Assembly (NCBI GenBank): GCA_024699125.1
Contig: JAILQE010000012.1
Coordinates: 90,263 to 154,262, forward strand
DNA: 64,000 nt
Direction: 5' to 3'
From: Candidatus Saccharimonadota bacterium
GTDB taxonomy: Bacteria > Patescibacteriota > Saccharimonadia > Saccharimonadales > Saccharimonadaceae
This document shows positions 55,733 through 63,667 of the stretch, in pieces (position 1 is the stretch's first letter; the number at the start of each line of letters is the position of its first letter). Below the pieces are notes generated by a model, which did not search any database, was not told the origin of the DNA, and worked only from the letters and a program-made list of their open reading frames with translations. Position numbers and translations under genes: made by a program.

Positions 55733-56353
55733 TTAGTTCTTTCCCTCCACGCTTACAATGCCTTTGTTTGGACCAGGGACTGCGCCTTTGAGGCCAAGGA
55801 TATTGTTTTCTTTATCGATATAAGCAACGACGAGGTTTTTAACGGTAACGGTGTCGTGGCCCATGCGGCCTGGCATGCGTTTACCCTTGAAAACTTTTTG
55901 AGGATACATCGAGCCGATAGAACCGACTTTTCTGATGTCGCCCTTAAAACCGTGGGTGTTGCGTGATTCTTGGAAGTTCCAGCGTTTGACGGTACCGGCA
56001 AAGCCTTTACCTTTTGAAGTACCAGTAACAGCAACTTTGTCGCCGAGGTTGAAGCTTTCGACGGTGATAGTATCACCAAGTTTCAAACCTTCTGGGAGTT
56101 CTTCAACGCGAAATTCCCTCAGAACCTTAGGGTTAATATTTTCTCCAGCCTTTTTGACGTGACCGGAAACCGACTTGCTCAGATTCTTACCCTGACCAAA
56201 ACCAACTTGCACAGCGTTATAACCATCGGTTTCGACGGTTTTAATCTGAGTCACTGTGGCTGGGCCGGCTTGAAGGATTGTAACTGGAGTTACAACGCCA
56301 TCTTGGCCGATGATCTGGGTCATACCAATTTTGGTGCCGAGAATGACTTGCAT
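55733..56353 (-). CDS. rplC: 50S ribosomal protein L3
   Basis: The protein of about 206 aa starts MQVILGTKIGMTQ and contains VTGTSKGKGFAGTVKRWNF and the MGHDTVTVKNL C-terminus. The ORF-track start (56470) lies upstream of the leader. I use ATG 56353, which has a purine-rich SD (AAAGGAAAA). rpsJ (S10) does not precede it, so the cluster starts here. Confidence 0.96.
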   Translation of the reverse strand: MQVILGTKIGMTQIIGQDGVVTPVTILQAGPATVTQIKTVETDGYNAVQVGFGQGKNLSKSVSGHVKKAGENINPKVLREFRVEELPEGLKLGDTITVESFNLGDKVAVTGTSKGKGFAGTVKRWNFQESRNTHGFKGDIRKVGSIGSMYPQKVFKGKRMPGRMGHDTVTVKNLVVAYIDKENNILGLKGAVPGPNKGIVSVEGKN

Positions 56354-56451
56354 TCTATTTTCCTTTCCCTTAATTTTTTTAACACTATTAAAACTAGACC
56401 TACGAGCGGTTTCCTCTGTTGGACCTACTCCTTCGTCTAGATAACGTACTA

Positions 56452-56480
56452 ATTTTAGCACGTTTTGCAACAGATTACAA
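56452..56480 (-). promoter_or_regulatory. Promoter of the ribosomal protein cluster
   Basis: TTGTAA, 17 nt, then extended TGCTAAAAT (-10 box at 56452-56457) on the minus strand. Transcription should start near 56445, giving a leader of about 92 nt before rplC, one of the few long leaders here. Confidence 0.65.
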
Positions 56481-56517
56481 GGGTTTTTCAGGGATTTTTA
56501 GAGAAAATTCCGATTTT

Positions 56518-57591
56518 TTAGGAATTTTCGAGAAATGCGTCAATAAATGGCATAATTTCGCCGTCCAAAACGGCATCGGTGTCGGTTTCTTCGTGCTCGG
56601 TGCGGGTGTCTTTGACCAGGCGATACGGCTGGAGGACGTAGTTTCGAATCTGCTGGCCCCACTTGGCGGACTCACCGGCACGGAGCTTATCGATGGATTC
56701 GGCGTGTTGTTCGAGCTGCATTTGCACCAACTTGCCGCGGAGGATTTCCATGGCTTTTTCCTTGTTTTGGAGCTGGCTACGTTCGTTTTGGATGGCCACC
56801 ACGGTGTTGGTCGGGAGGTGCGTGATGCGCACGGCCGAATTGGTGGTGTTCACGGACTGGCCGCCGTGGCCGCCGGAATGGTAGACGTCAATACGGAGGT
56901 CTTTTTCGTCGATTTTGACGTCGGTATCGGCCTTGATAACAGGGAGAATTTCAACTAGCGAGAACGAGGTTTGACGCAAATTGTTGGCGTTGAATGGCGA
57001 CAAGCGCACCAGGCGGTGCACGCCGTGTTCGGATTTGAGCGTGCCGTAAGTGTGTGGGCCAGTGATTTCGTAGACGGCGGTTTTAATACCGGCTTCTTCA
57101 CCGGCGGTGCGCTCCACGAGGCTAGCTTTAAAGCCGTTTCGCTCGCAAAATCTGAGGTACATGCGTTCGAGCATGCCAGACCAGTCCATAGCTTCGGTGC
57201 CACCCACGCCGGCGGTAATACGCAAAATTGCATCTTTGTCGTCGTATGGGCCATTAAAACGCAGGGCTTTTTTCAGGTTTTCGTATTCGGTCTCTAAGGC
57301 CTCTACCTGGGTTTCGATTTCCTCGGCAAGGTCAGTATCGCCCAAGGTCATCAGTTCTCTAATGTCTTCGACTTGGGTTTTTAGTAGTTTCCATGGGTTT
57401 ATTTCATCGTTTAGTTTGGCGAGCTCTTGGTTTTTGGCGGTAGCCTCAGACGGGTTATTCCAGATTTCTGGCTCGGCCACTTCGGCTTCTAGTTTAGCCG
57501 CGTCCGCGATTTTAGCATCAAGATCAAGCCGGCCCCAAGCGGCAGCCAGGTTTTCACTCAAAATATCTAGGCGTTTTTCGAGCTCTTGCAT
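56518..57591 (-). CDS. prfB: Peptide chain release factor 2
   Basis: The 357-aa protein has GGQ in GHGGQSVNTTNSAVRI and the RF2-type recognition context VRLSPFNANN (SPF). It reads UAA/UGA, which fits UGA being a stop here. The gene is a single uninterrupted frame, so the common programmed frameshift of prfB is absent. TATAAT six nt before the ATG indicates leaderless translation. Confidence 0.96.
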   Translation of the reverse strand: MQELEKRLDILSENLAAAWGRLDLDAKIADAAKLEAEVAEPEIWNNPSEATAKNQELAKLNDEINPWKLLKTQVEDIRELMTLGDTDLAEEIETQVEALETEYENLKKALRFNGPYDDKDAILRITAGVGGTEAMDWSGMLERMYLRFCERNGFKASLVERTAGEEAGIKTAVYEITGPHTYGTLKSEHGVHRLVRLSPFNANNLRQTSFSLVEILPVIKADTDVKIDEKDLRIDVYHSGGHGGQSVNTTNSAVRITHLPTNTVVAIQNERSQLQNKEKAMEILRGKLVQMQLEQHAESIDKLRAGESAKWGQQIRNYVLQPYRLVKDTRTEHEETDTDAVLDGEIMPFIDAFLENS

Positions 57592-57603
57592 GGTGCAATT
57601 ATA

Positions 57604-58206
57604 CTATGAATTTAAGGGTTTTTCTAACTTCGAATAGTCCACCCAATCTGGCGGGGTCATGTCGAAAAGAATGCGCGGGGTGCGCAGGTTGACGACATCT
57701 TCGTCGACACCATAGTAGTGATTGTAAGCGCCATCCACTGCGCCGAATTTGGACTTTGTGCGGTCTAGGCCGAGCTTCTCAGCAGTATCCCAAACGAATT
57801 CCTCGCTTGGGCCCTCGATTTCGATAAAAGTTGGGATCCATGGCCAAGTATCGATGCAAATTTCGACGTCTTTATAGGCCCAGGTTTCGCGGTAGGTTTC
57901 CTGCTGGGCTTTTTCCTTTAAGCCGCAGCCTTTCAAAAAGAGGATGCCGTTTTCGTAGCTATCGATCACCACGTTCACCTCTTTGGTGCCCAGGATAGAG
58001 TGATCATCACTGATATTTTTGTAGGTCATAACGATTTTGCCGGCGCCTTCGTCGCGCACGCGCGCGTAGGAATGCTCGCCAGTGTAAAACACCGTGCGGC
58101 GCATCAAAACTTCCGGCTTCACACACTCCGCGCCGATGGCTTTGAGCTTGGCACGAATCTCATCTTTGTTGATGTCTAAGAATTGGGCTTCGATTTCGTT
58201 ATGCAT
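57604..58206 (-). CDS. CYTH-domain protein (class IV adenylate cyclase/triphosphatase-like)
   Basis: The 200-aa protein starts with EIEAQFLDI, a variant of the ExExK metal/triphosphate site. YARVRDEG and the C-terminal IEIEGPSEE strand complete the triphosphate tunnel. Family members hydrolyse inorganic or thiamine triphosphate or cyclise ATP, and the reaction cannot be chosen by eye. TGCTATAAT ends six nt before the ATG. The prfB -10 box overlaps its stop codon. Confidence 0.88.
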   Translation of the reverse strand: MHNEIEAQFLDINKDEIRAKLKAIGAECVKPEVLMRRTVFYTGEHSYARVRDEGAGKIVMTYKNISDDHSILGTKEVNVVIDSYENGILFLKGCGLKEKAQQETYRETWAYKDVEICIDTWPWIPTFIEIEGPSEEFVWDTAEKLGLDRTKSKFGAVDGAYNHYYGVDEDVVNLRTPRILFDMTPPDWVDYSKLEKPLNS

Positions 58207-58226
58207 GGTTTAATTATAGCATGCAC

Positions 58227-58255
58227 TTGACTTTTTATTGCGGTTGTGCTATAAT
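58227..58255 (+). promoter_or_regulatory. Promoter of a tiny transcript
   Basis: TTGACT (58227-58232), 17 nt, then TATAAT (58250-58255) with TGTGC upstream, on the plus strand. It faces the terminator only about 20 nt downstream of its -10. Confidence 0.72.
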
Positions 58256-58261
58256 TAGAAA

Positions 58262-58299
58262 ATAGGATAAAAAATGGCGTCGAGAGGCGTCATTTTTTA
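58262..58299 (+). ncRNA. Possible very short RNA: promoter followed at once by a terminator
   Basis: From the predicted start near 58262 only about 38 nt are read before the hairpin AAAAAATGGCG / CGTCATTTTTT. No ORF fits. It may be a decoy or regulatory small RNA, or an insulator or transcription attenuator for the membrane-protein gene at 58344, which has its own TGTTATAAT box. Confidence 0.35.
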
Positions 58300-58343
58300 T
58301 TATTTACAAAACGCTAATGTTATAATTTAGAAAAAGGAGGTAT

Positions 58344-58571
58344 ATGTATTCAGTAGCTAACTCAGCGACTCAAGTGAATAGTATTTTATTTATAGCAGTA
58401 ATTGTGCTTAGTGTATTTCTATTCTTTCTTGGTATTGCAGTCTGTTTTGCAATAATTCAAATCAACAGTACTCTAAAAGATATTCGTGATATATATTTCC
58501 AAAACAGCAAAGCCAATAAGAATAATCAACAGTCACAAGTCAACGTTCAAGACGTTTCCAACGAATCTTAA
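58344..58571 (+). CDS. Small single-pass membrane protein
   Basis: The 75-aa protein has a short polar start, one long hydrophobic helix (about residues 13-38) and a polar, Asn/Gln-rich tail. It has a clear promoter (TGTTATAAT) and SD (AAAGGAGG), so it is a credible gene. Its stop overlaps the zinc-ribbon gene's stop by TTAA. No function is recognised. Confidence 0.75.
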   Translation: MYSVANSATQVNSILFIAVIVLSVFLFFLGIAVCFAIIQINSTLKDIRDIYFQNSKANKNNQQSQVNVQDVSNES

Positions 58572-58993
58572 TCAATAAAGCATGTGATTTCCGTCTTGTA
58601 ATTTTCGCCACATCTTGGACACTTCATTTCAGGAAGGTCCTCGTCGCTTTCAAGTTTCATCATTAAGGAATGACATTCTGGGCATTTGTGTGCGCACTTC
58701 CAGATTAAAACTGGGTCATCTTCGTCTTCGAGCGACACCTCTTTCCCATTTTTCGGTCTATACAAATCGTATGGTTTGCGCGCCACCACATTTCCACATT
58801 TCTCACAAATATAAGGCACCGGATCACAATCGATGGTCACGGATTCATCATTTTGCACAAGTTTTTGTGCTTCTGAGCCAAAATAGCCATGCCTTACGCT
58901 GTTTAAGGTTCTATCTTCTGAATCCAAAAAGCCGCCGCCAATCCGGACATCGTTTTCGCGACATTTGCAGCTAACCCTGAGTACATATCCCAT
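58568..58993 (-). CDS. Zinc-ribbon protein of unknown function
   Basis: The 141-aa protein carries CKC near the N-terminus, CEKCG (about 64), CAHKCPECH (about 107) and CPRCG (about 129), which gives two or more zinc ribbons. The C-terminal part resembles rubredoxin-like or RPA-type ribbons. No enzyme motif is present. A TATAAT box lies 11 nt upstream of the ATG. Confidence 0.85.
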   Translation of the reverse strand: MGYVLRVSCKCRENDVRIGGGFLDSEDRTLNSVRHGYFGSEAQKLVQNDESVTIDCDPVPYICEKCGNVVARKPYDLYRPKNGKEVSLEDEDDPVLIWKCAHKCPECHSLMMKLESDEDLPEMKCPRCGENYKTEITCFID

Positions 58994-59102
58994 ATCTAAC
59001 TAGTATTATATCATTGCGACATGAATAGCGGAGTTAAGCTTGCGCTTATCTGGGGTGGTGGGGGTTGTAAAAGTATGCACTTCATGCAAATATCGGCTTA
59101 AG

Positions 59103-59324
59103 ATGAGCATATTGCAGGAATACGAACAGCATCGCAAAATTCTTGGTGACGAGAAGATTGATGCTATTCCCCTCTATATCGCAGAGCTAGAGAAGCTTAG
59201 TATTCACCTTTCGTACCCAGATATTATATATAGCCGCAAAGAGTGGCAAAAATTCGAAGAATGGTTCGAAAACGTATATAATATTAAGTATGGAAAAGGT
59301 GCAAAAGGAAATAAAACTCTTTAA
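59103..59324 (+). CDS. Small helical protein, first gene of the MazG/DUF2075 cassette
   Basis: The 73-aa protein is rich in charged and aromatic residues (EYEQHRKIL, RKEWQKFEEWFE). I prefer ATG 59103 over the ORF-track 59040 because upstream residues look like non-coding sequence. It overlaps the MazG-like gene by 35 nt in another frame, which suggests coupled expression and a shared role. No family is recognised; a small partner or antitoxin-like role is possible but unproven. Confidence 0.7.
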   Translation: MSILQEYEQHRKILGDEKIDAIPLYIAELEKLSIHLSYPDIIYSRKEWQKFEEWFENVYNIKYGKGAKGNKTL

Positions 59325-59604
59325 TGAAGAGCGCGACTGGGACCAGTTTCATAGCCCAGAAAATCTTGCAAAATCTATCGCCATTGAGGCTGGCGAATTA
59401 CTAGAATGCTTCCAGTGGAATAATAATTACGACAAATCCGAAGTTTGTGATGAGCTAGCGGATGTTTTTTCTTATTGTTTTCAGATGGCCGACAAGCTCG
59501 GTGTTGACCCAGAAGAAATTATTTTGAATAAACTCGAGAAAACTCGCAAAAAATATCCGGTAGAGAAATCTAAGGGCGTAAGCACTAAATACGATAGGTT
59601 ATAA
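59290..59604 (+). CDS. MazG-like nucleotide pyrophosphohydrolase
   Basis: The 104-aa protein has the all-alpha NTP-PPase pattern: AIEAGELLECFQW (ExxE) and CDELADVFSYCFQMA (ExxD). These bind Mg2+ and cleave NTPs or dNTPs to NMP and pyrophosphate. MazG-like enzymes sanitise nucleotide pools and occur in phage-defence and toxin-related contexts. It overlaps the upstream small gene and lies one base from the DUF2075 gene. Confidence 0.92.
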   Translation: MEKVQKEIKLFNEERDWDQFHSPENLAKSIAIEAGELLECFQWNNNYDKSEVCDELADVFSYCFQMADKLGVDPEEIILNKLEKTRKKYPVEKSKGVSTKYDRL

Positions 59605-59605
59605 A

Positions 59606-61486
59606 ATGATTGTATATGATGGCATTAAAACAGATTTCATGAACGATGTTCGTGATAATTTAATCTGCAATAAAATCTACGAACAATATCAAAAATACTT
59701 CGGTCGCACCAACGAGGCACAAATGCGCGCATGGCAGAACTCAATGCAATACATGCGCAATGTACTTGATTCTTCCGATATCCCAGATAATGCCGGCGTA
59801 GCAATTGAATATAATATTCCTACCACCTCTAAACGCATCGATTTTATTATCACTGGCGCGGGTGGAGACAGCAAAAAGAATGTCGTAATTATTGAGCTCA
59901 AGCAGTGGAGTGATTGCGAGGCGGTTGAAGCCGAAAACGGCGTAGTGGTAGAAACTTATGTTGGTCACGGCATTCACCGTACCCCGCATCCGTCCTACCA
60001 AGCCTGGAGCTATGCAGTCTATATCGATAACTATGTAGAGGTCGTGCAAGACGATAAGATTGGTTTGTTCCCTTGCGCTTTCTTGCATAATTATCACTTT
60101 AAAGAAAACGATCCTATTCTTGCCGAACAGTATAAGGATTATATCGAAGCCGCCCCAATGTTTGGCGCAGAGGATTTTCCGAAGCTTCGTGAGTTTATTT
60201 CAAAACATATCAAAAAAGGCGATGACGGCAAAACGATTTATGAAATCGACCACGGCCGTTTCCGCCCATCCAAGAGTTTGCAAGATTGCCTATCTTCGAT
60301 GTTGGCTGGCAACAAAGAGTTTGTTTTGATTGATGACCAAAAAGTCGCGTTCGAAACCGCTATGCGCATGGCAAAAAAGGCCATCGCATTCAACGAAAAA
60401 CAAGTTTTAATCGTTGAAGGCGGCCCGGGCACCGGTAAAACCGTGCTCGCAATTAACCTACTTGTCGAACTAACGAAAATCAATGCTACGGCTTTTTATG
60501 TCACCCGTAACGGTACACCGCGCGCAGTGTTTAGAAAGAAATTACAAGGCGATTTCAAGAAGGATTTCATCGAGTCATGTTTCCAGAACTCTGGTAACTT
60601 TTATGATGTTGCACCAAATGCGATCGACGCATTAATTGTCGACGAGGCTCATCGTTTAACTGAAAAATCTGGCTTCATGAATAATCTTGGCGAAAACCAA
60701 ATCAAGGAGATTATTAACGCTTCCAAGTTTTCGATTTTCTTTATCGATGAGGACCAAAAGGTTACGCTCAAAGATATCGGCGCAATCGACTCGATTCAAG
60801 TGTTTGCCGAAGAACTTGGCGCTAAATGCGAAAAGATCGAGCTCGAAAGCCAGTTTAGATGCAATGGCTCCGACGGATACCTTGCTTGGCTAAATAATTT
60901 ATTAGAGATTAAAAAGACCGCAAACTTCAACGACATGGATTTCAACTACGACTTTAAAGTATTCGACGATCCAAACGAGATGCGCGATGCAATAATTGAG
61001 AAAAATAAGATAAACAATAAGTCCAGAATTGTAGCTGGCTATTGTTGGGACTGGGATAAAGATGGCAAAAACGATGTGAATTTTTACGATATTACGATCC
61101 CGAAATACCAATTTGGTATGAGCTGGAACCTTGGTGATACCTCGCAGACCTGGGCCATTGAAGAAGGTTCCGTAAACGAAGCTGGCTGCATTCATACCTG
61201 CCAAGGTCTTGAACTTGACTATGTTGGTGTAATTATCGGCGATGACTTAGTCTATCGCGACGGACAAATTGTTACCGATATTACGAAACGCGCCAAAACT
61301 GACCAATCCATCAAAGGCTACAAACGTTTACTCGAAGAAAGCCCAGAAGAGGGTGCAAAAATACTAGACAGAATTATCAAAAATACTTACAAGGTTTTGA
61401 TGACTCGTGGCATGAAGGGTTGCTATGTATTTTGCACGGATGACGAGTTACGTGAGTATATCAAAACGCATCTCTCTTATACCTAG
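59606..61486 (+). CDS. DUF2075-type nuclease-helicase (PD-(D/E)xK plus SF1-like ATPase)
   Basis: The 626-aa protein has an N-terminal nuclease-like region with IDFIITG...NVVIIELKQW, matching D..ExK of PD-(D/E)xK enzymes (about residues 70-100). The DUF2075 ATPase follows, with Walker A EGGPGTGKT (about 275), Walker B ALIVDEAHR (about 350), a SQFRCNGSDGY motif and a C-terminal TRGMKGCYVFC arginine motif. It is thought to unwind and cut DNA. With MazG and the small protein directly in front, it forms a compact three-gene unit consistent with a defence or stress cassette. Confidence 0.9.
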   Translation: MIVYDGIKTDFMNDVRDNLICNKIYEQYQKYFGRTNEAQMRAWQNSMQYMRNVLDSSDIPDNAGVAIEYNIPTTSKRIDFIITGAGGDSKKNVVIIELKQWSDCEAVEAENGVVVETYVGHGIHRTPHPSYQAWSYAVYIDNYVEVVQDDKIGLFPCAFLHNYHFKENDPILAEQYKDYIEAAPMFGAEDFPKLREFISKHIKKGDDGKTIYEIDHGRFRPSKSLQDCLSSMLAGNKEFVLIDDQKVAFETAMRMAKKAIAFNEKQVLIVEGGPGTGKTVLAINLLVELTKINATAFYVTRNGTPRAVFRKKLQGDFKKDFIESCFQNSGNFYDVAPNAIDALIVDEAHRLTEKSGFMNNLGENQIKEIINASKFSIFFIDEDQKVTLKDIGAIDSIQVFAEELGAKCEKIELESQFRCNGSDGYLAWLNNLLEIKKTANFNDMDFNYDFKVFDDPNEMRDAIIEKNKINNKSRIVAGYCWDWDKDGKNDVNFYDITIPKYQFGMSWNLGDTSQTWAIEEGSVNEAGCIHTCQGLELDYVGVIIGDDLVYRDGQIVTDITKRAKTDQSIKGYKRLLEESPEEGAKILDRIIKNTYKVLMTRGMKGCYVFCTDDELREYIKTHLSYT

Positions 61487-61507
61487 TTTGGGCGCCTATA
61501 TACTAGG

Positions 61508-62131
61508 CTAATATAGCCAATAACTTACGCCACCGTGATGGGAACAAGCACCTCTACCGGTAGCTGAGCTCCTCCATCCATCACGACAGATAGCACCGGT
61601 TCTGCCGCCCGTCTTAGTATTAGTATATGTATAGTAACTCCAATGGAGCGTTGCACCGGGATATTCATCAAACCAACAATTAAACCTACTGCTGTCAGCA
61701 TAGCATTCTTGAAGCATAGAGTTTTTAGTTTTTTCCCAAGAAATGCGGTTCTCGCATTCGTTTTTGGCGGCCAGATTGTCGTATTCAATACCATTGCTGC
61801 ACGTATAGTATTTTTTGGTGCCTTTTGTAATTTTTCTATTTTGTACTTTCTCGACAATGTCTACGGATTCCGTCTTTCTACTTACTTCCTTACCGTACTT
61901 ATATGTAACGGCATATTTAACGGTCTTCTTTCCGTCCTTGCCTTCTTGATCGACTCTAGTATTTCCTTCTCTAAGCGTATTATCATAGTAGGTTTCTGTA
62001 GTATATTTAATCGGCTCGTCAACCTCTTCATATTCAACAGTGGCAGCATTCGCATCAATGACACCAAAAACAATCATCGAAACTGCGCCGATGCCAAGAA
62101 TTCCTGCAGTGACATGACCCGATTTACTCAT
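61508..62131 (-). CDS. Secreted G5-domain protein with C-terminal DUF3761
   Basis: The 207-aa protein has a signal peptide (about residues 1-30), a G5-type domain (TYYDNTLREGNTRVDQEGKDG...) of about 80 residues and a DUF3761-like C-terminus, GAICRDGWRSSATGRGACSHHGGV, with paired cysteines and histidines. G5 domains occur in wall-associated proteins and bind glycans or zinc. The combination suggests an extracellular peptidoglycan-associated protein. GGTATAAT ends eight nt before the ATG. Confidence 0.85.
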   Translation of the reverse strand: MSKSGHVTAGILGIGAVSMIVFGVIDANAATVEYEEVDEPIKYTTETYYDNTLREGNTRVDQEGKDGKKTVKYAVTYKYGKEVSRKTESVDIVEKVQNRKITKGTKKYYTCSNGIEYDNLAAKNECENRISWEKTKNSMLQECYADSSRFNCWFDEYPGATLHWSYYTYTNTKTGGRTGAICRDGWRSSATGRGACSHHGGVSYWLY

Positions 62132-62177
62132 CTATTCTAATTATACCATATAATAAGAAAAAGGTCAAGCTTAAGTG

Positions 62178-62762
62178 CTAGTCTACGAATTCAATGCTCA
62201 AAATTGCTTTTTTGTTTGTCGGATAAACAACTTCATTTTCAGTTTTCTGTTGAACTAAGTCAAAATAATCAAGATCTATCCCGTAGTCTTCTAGAATCTC
62301 TGCTGACAGTAATGTCTTTACCCCTCTATATTTTGATTTTGCATAACTCGTTAGCTCTTTCCGTTTACTCCACGACACGTATACGCTGTTATACATTGGC
62401 ATAATTGGTTTTCTTATTTTTATATCCTTTCTCCCCAAATATCTATATACTTTACCCCGATACAGCAACGCTTCCGTAAATGTCTTTTCCGCATCCGTTA
62501 GACTATTAGTATTATTTTTCAACATTAGCAACAGAGCCATAAGCTCGGTATAAAATGATTGGAATACTTGTTCAACTGGCGCAGTTTTTGGCACGCCAAT
62601 ATTCGTTTCTCCAACCCACAAACTAACTACGTCTCTTATGTATTCCTTCAATTCATCGAAGAACTCAATTATTTTTTCGCCTTCTTGAATTCTATGAGCC
62701 CTATAATATGCCACTGCCTTCGTTGCAAATTCAACTTTTTCCATCATTTTATCATTAAGCAT
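62178..62762 (-). CDS. Hypothetical protein, unrecognised
   Basis: The 194-aa soluble protein is mostly helical, charged and without membrane segments, Cys pairs or known catalytic motifs. It ends 18 nt from the MBL gene's 3' side and is on the same strand. ATG 62762 or the next Met (62744) could start it. I cannot assign a role. Confidence 0.6.
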   Translation of the reverse strand: MLNDKMMEKVEFATKAVAYYRAHRIQEGEKIIEFFDELKEYIRDVVSLWVGETNIGVPKTAPVEQVFQSFYTELMALLLMLKNNTNSLTDAEKTFTEALLYRGKVYRYLGRKDIKIRKPIMPMYNSVYVSWSKRKELTSYAKSKYRGVKTLLSAEILEDYGIDLDYFDLVQQKTENEVVYPTNKKAILSIEFVD

Positions 62763-62780
62763 TCTACTAGTTCTCCATAC

Positions 62781-63335
62781 CTATCTAAGTAACGCGATAT
62801 CACCGAGGCCCAGGACATCACATAGCCCCACAAACCTCTCCACCGTATCCAGCTGCGGGTAGCCGGAGGTGGCGGTGCGGTAATGCATCGGGATGATGTG
62901 CTTTGGGTGGGCGGCCTGGCAGATCTTGACAGCGGTCTCGGCGTCGATCGTATAGTAGCCGCCAACCGGGATCAGCAGGTAATCCGCGCCAGAAATCTTC
63001 ATAAGTTGCTCGTCGGTTGGGAAATGACCTAGATCCCCGAGGTGTACCAGCTTTTCGCCGTCTTTTTTGATCACAAAAATCGTGTTCGGGCCGCGAAGAG
63101 CGCCTTCTTTGTCATCATGCCAGCTCGGCACTTCTTCAATCTCAAAATCACACTCGCCCGGTTGCAAATTTACGCATTCTACCCCGCTGTGGTCTGCATG
63201 GCCGTGCGAACAAATCACCTTCACGGCGCTAGTTCTAAGCGGCGCGAGGCCCGGCACGCTGCCGTCTTTATATGGGTCTATCACGAGCGCATCGCCCAGC
63301 TTAAAACAGGCGTGGCCAAGGTATTCTATCTTCAT
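62781..63335 (-). CDS. MBL-fold metal-dependent hydrolase (UlaG/UPF0173-like)
   Basis: The 184-aa protein begins MKIEYLGHACFKLGD and has the metal site SHGHADHSG (HxHxDH), HLGDLGHF and a terminal IPMHY histidine. These are the five metal ligands of the UlaG-like lactonase/hydrolase branch. The substrate is unknown. An SD (GGAGG) precedes the ATG with a GGTATAAT box about 20 nt upstream. Confidence 0.92.
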   Translation of the reverse strand: MKIEYLGHACFKLGDALVIDPYKDGSVPGLAPLRTSAVKVICSHGHADHSGVECVNLQPGECDFEIEEVPSWHDDKEGALRGPNTIFVIKKDGEKLVHLGDLGHFPTDEQLMKISGADYLLIPVGGYYTIDAETAVKICQAAHPKHIIPMHYRTATSGYPQLDTVERFVGLCDVLGLGDIALLR

Positions 63336-63387
63336 TTTTCCTCCATTTACATATATTATACCGCACCAAATAATTTCGTGAAAAGCG

Positions 63388-63409
63388 GCCCTAGGAACCG
63401 CTGCCTAAG
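63388..63409 (-). terminator. Terminator-like hairpin after the RNase P RNA candidate
   Basis: AGCGGTTCC and GGGCCGCT pair imperfectly on the minus strand and are followed by TTTTC, about 20 nt past the predicted 3' end. Confidence 0.5.
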
Positions 63410-63420
63410 TAAAGAAAAGT

Positions 63421-63638
63421 AAGGGCTTAAGAAGGAGTTCAAGCTTCAGCCGAGTTTTGTTACCAATTCATTAACCAAAATCTCGCAAGTTTGCTTACGC
63501 CCCGGCACCTAGAATGCCCGAGTGGATTGTGTAATGTGCGCCAACCTGCCCCATTGATATATTGCCGCCCAGCTTTTTACAACCCCCTTCACTTTGCTTA
63601 AGCCTAGGCGTTTTTAATGGGTTGACTTTTTAAGCCTA
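63421..63638 (-). ncRNA. rnpB: Probable compact RNase P RNA
   Basis: On the minus strand the 3' part reads AACAAAACTCGGCTGAAGC, close to conserved region V (ACAGAACCCGGCTTA), preceded by GTTAATGAATTG like region IV. Upstream, TAAAAAGCTGGGC resembles region I and pairs with CTCGGCT to form a P4-like helix, and TCAATGGGGCAGG follows as in E. coli. The ends (GGCTTAAAAAG / CTTCTTAAGCC) form a P1 helix. A TGCGATACT -10 box fits a start near 63638. At about 218 nt it would be very short for RNase P RNA, and the usual bulged U of P4 is not seen. The call is therefore moderate. Confidence 0.55.
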
Positions 63639-63667
63639 GACAGTATCGCATGCCCGGCCATTTTCAC

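Noticed and set aside
59016-59096. 26-codon ORF before the MazG cassette
   Set aside because: No SD or promoter at the right spacing and no recognisable sequence; more likely leader DNA.
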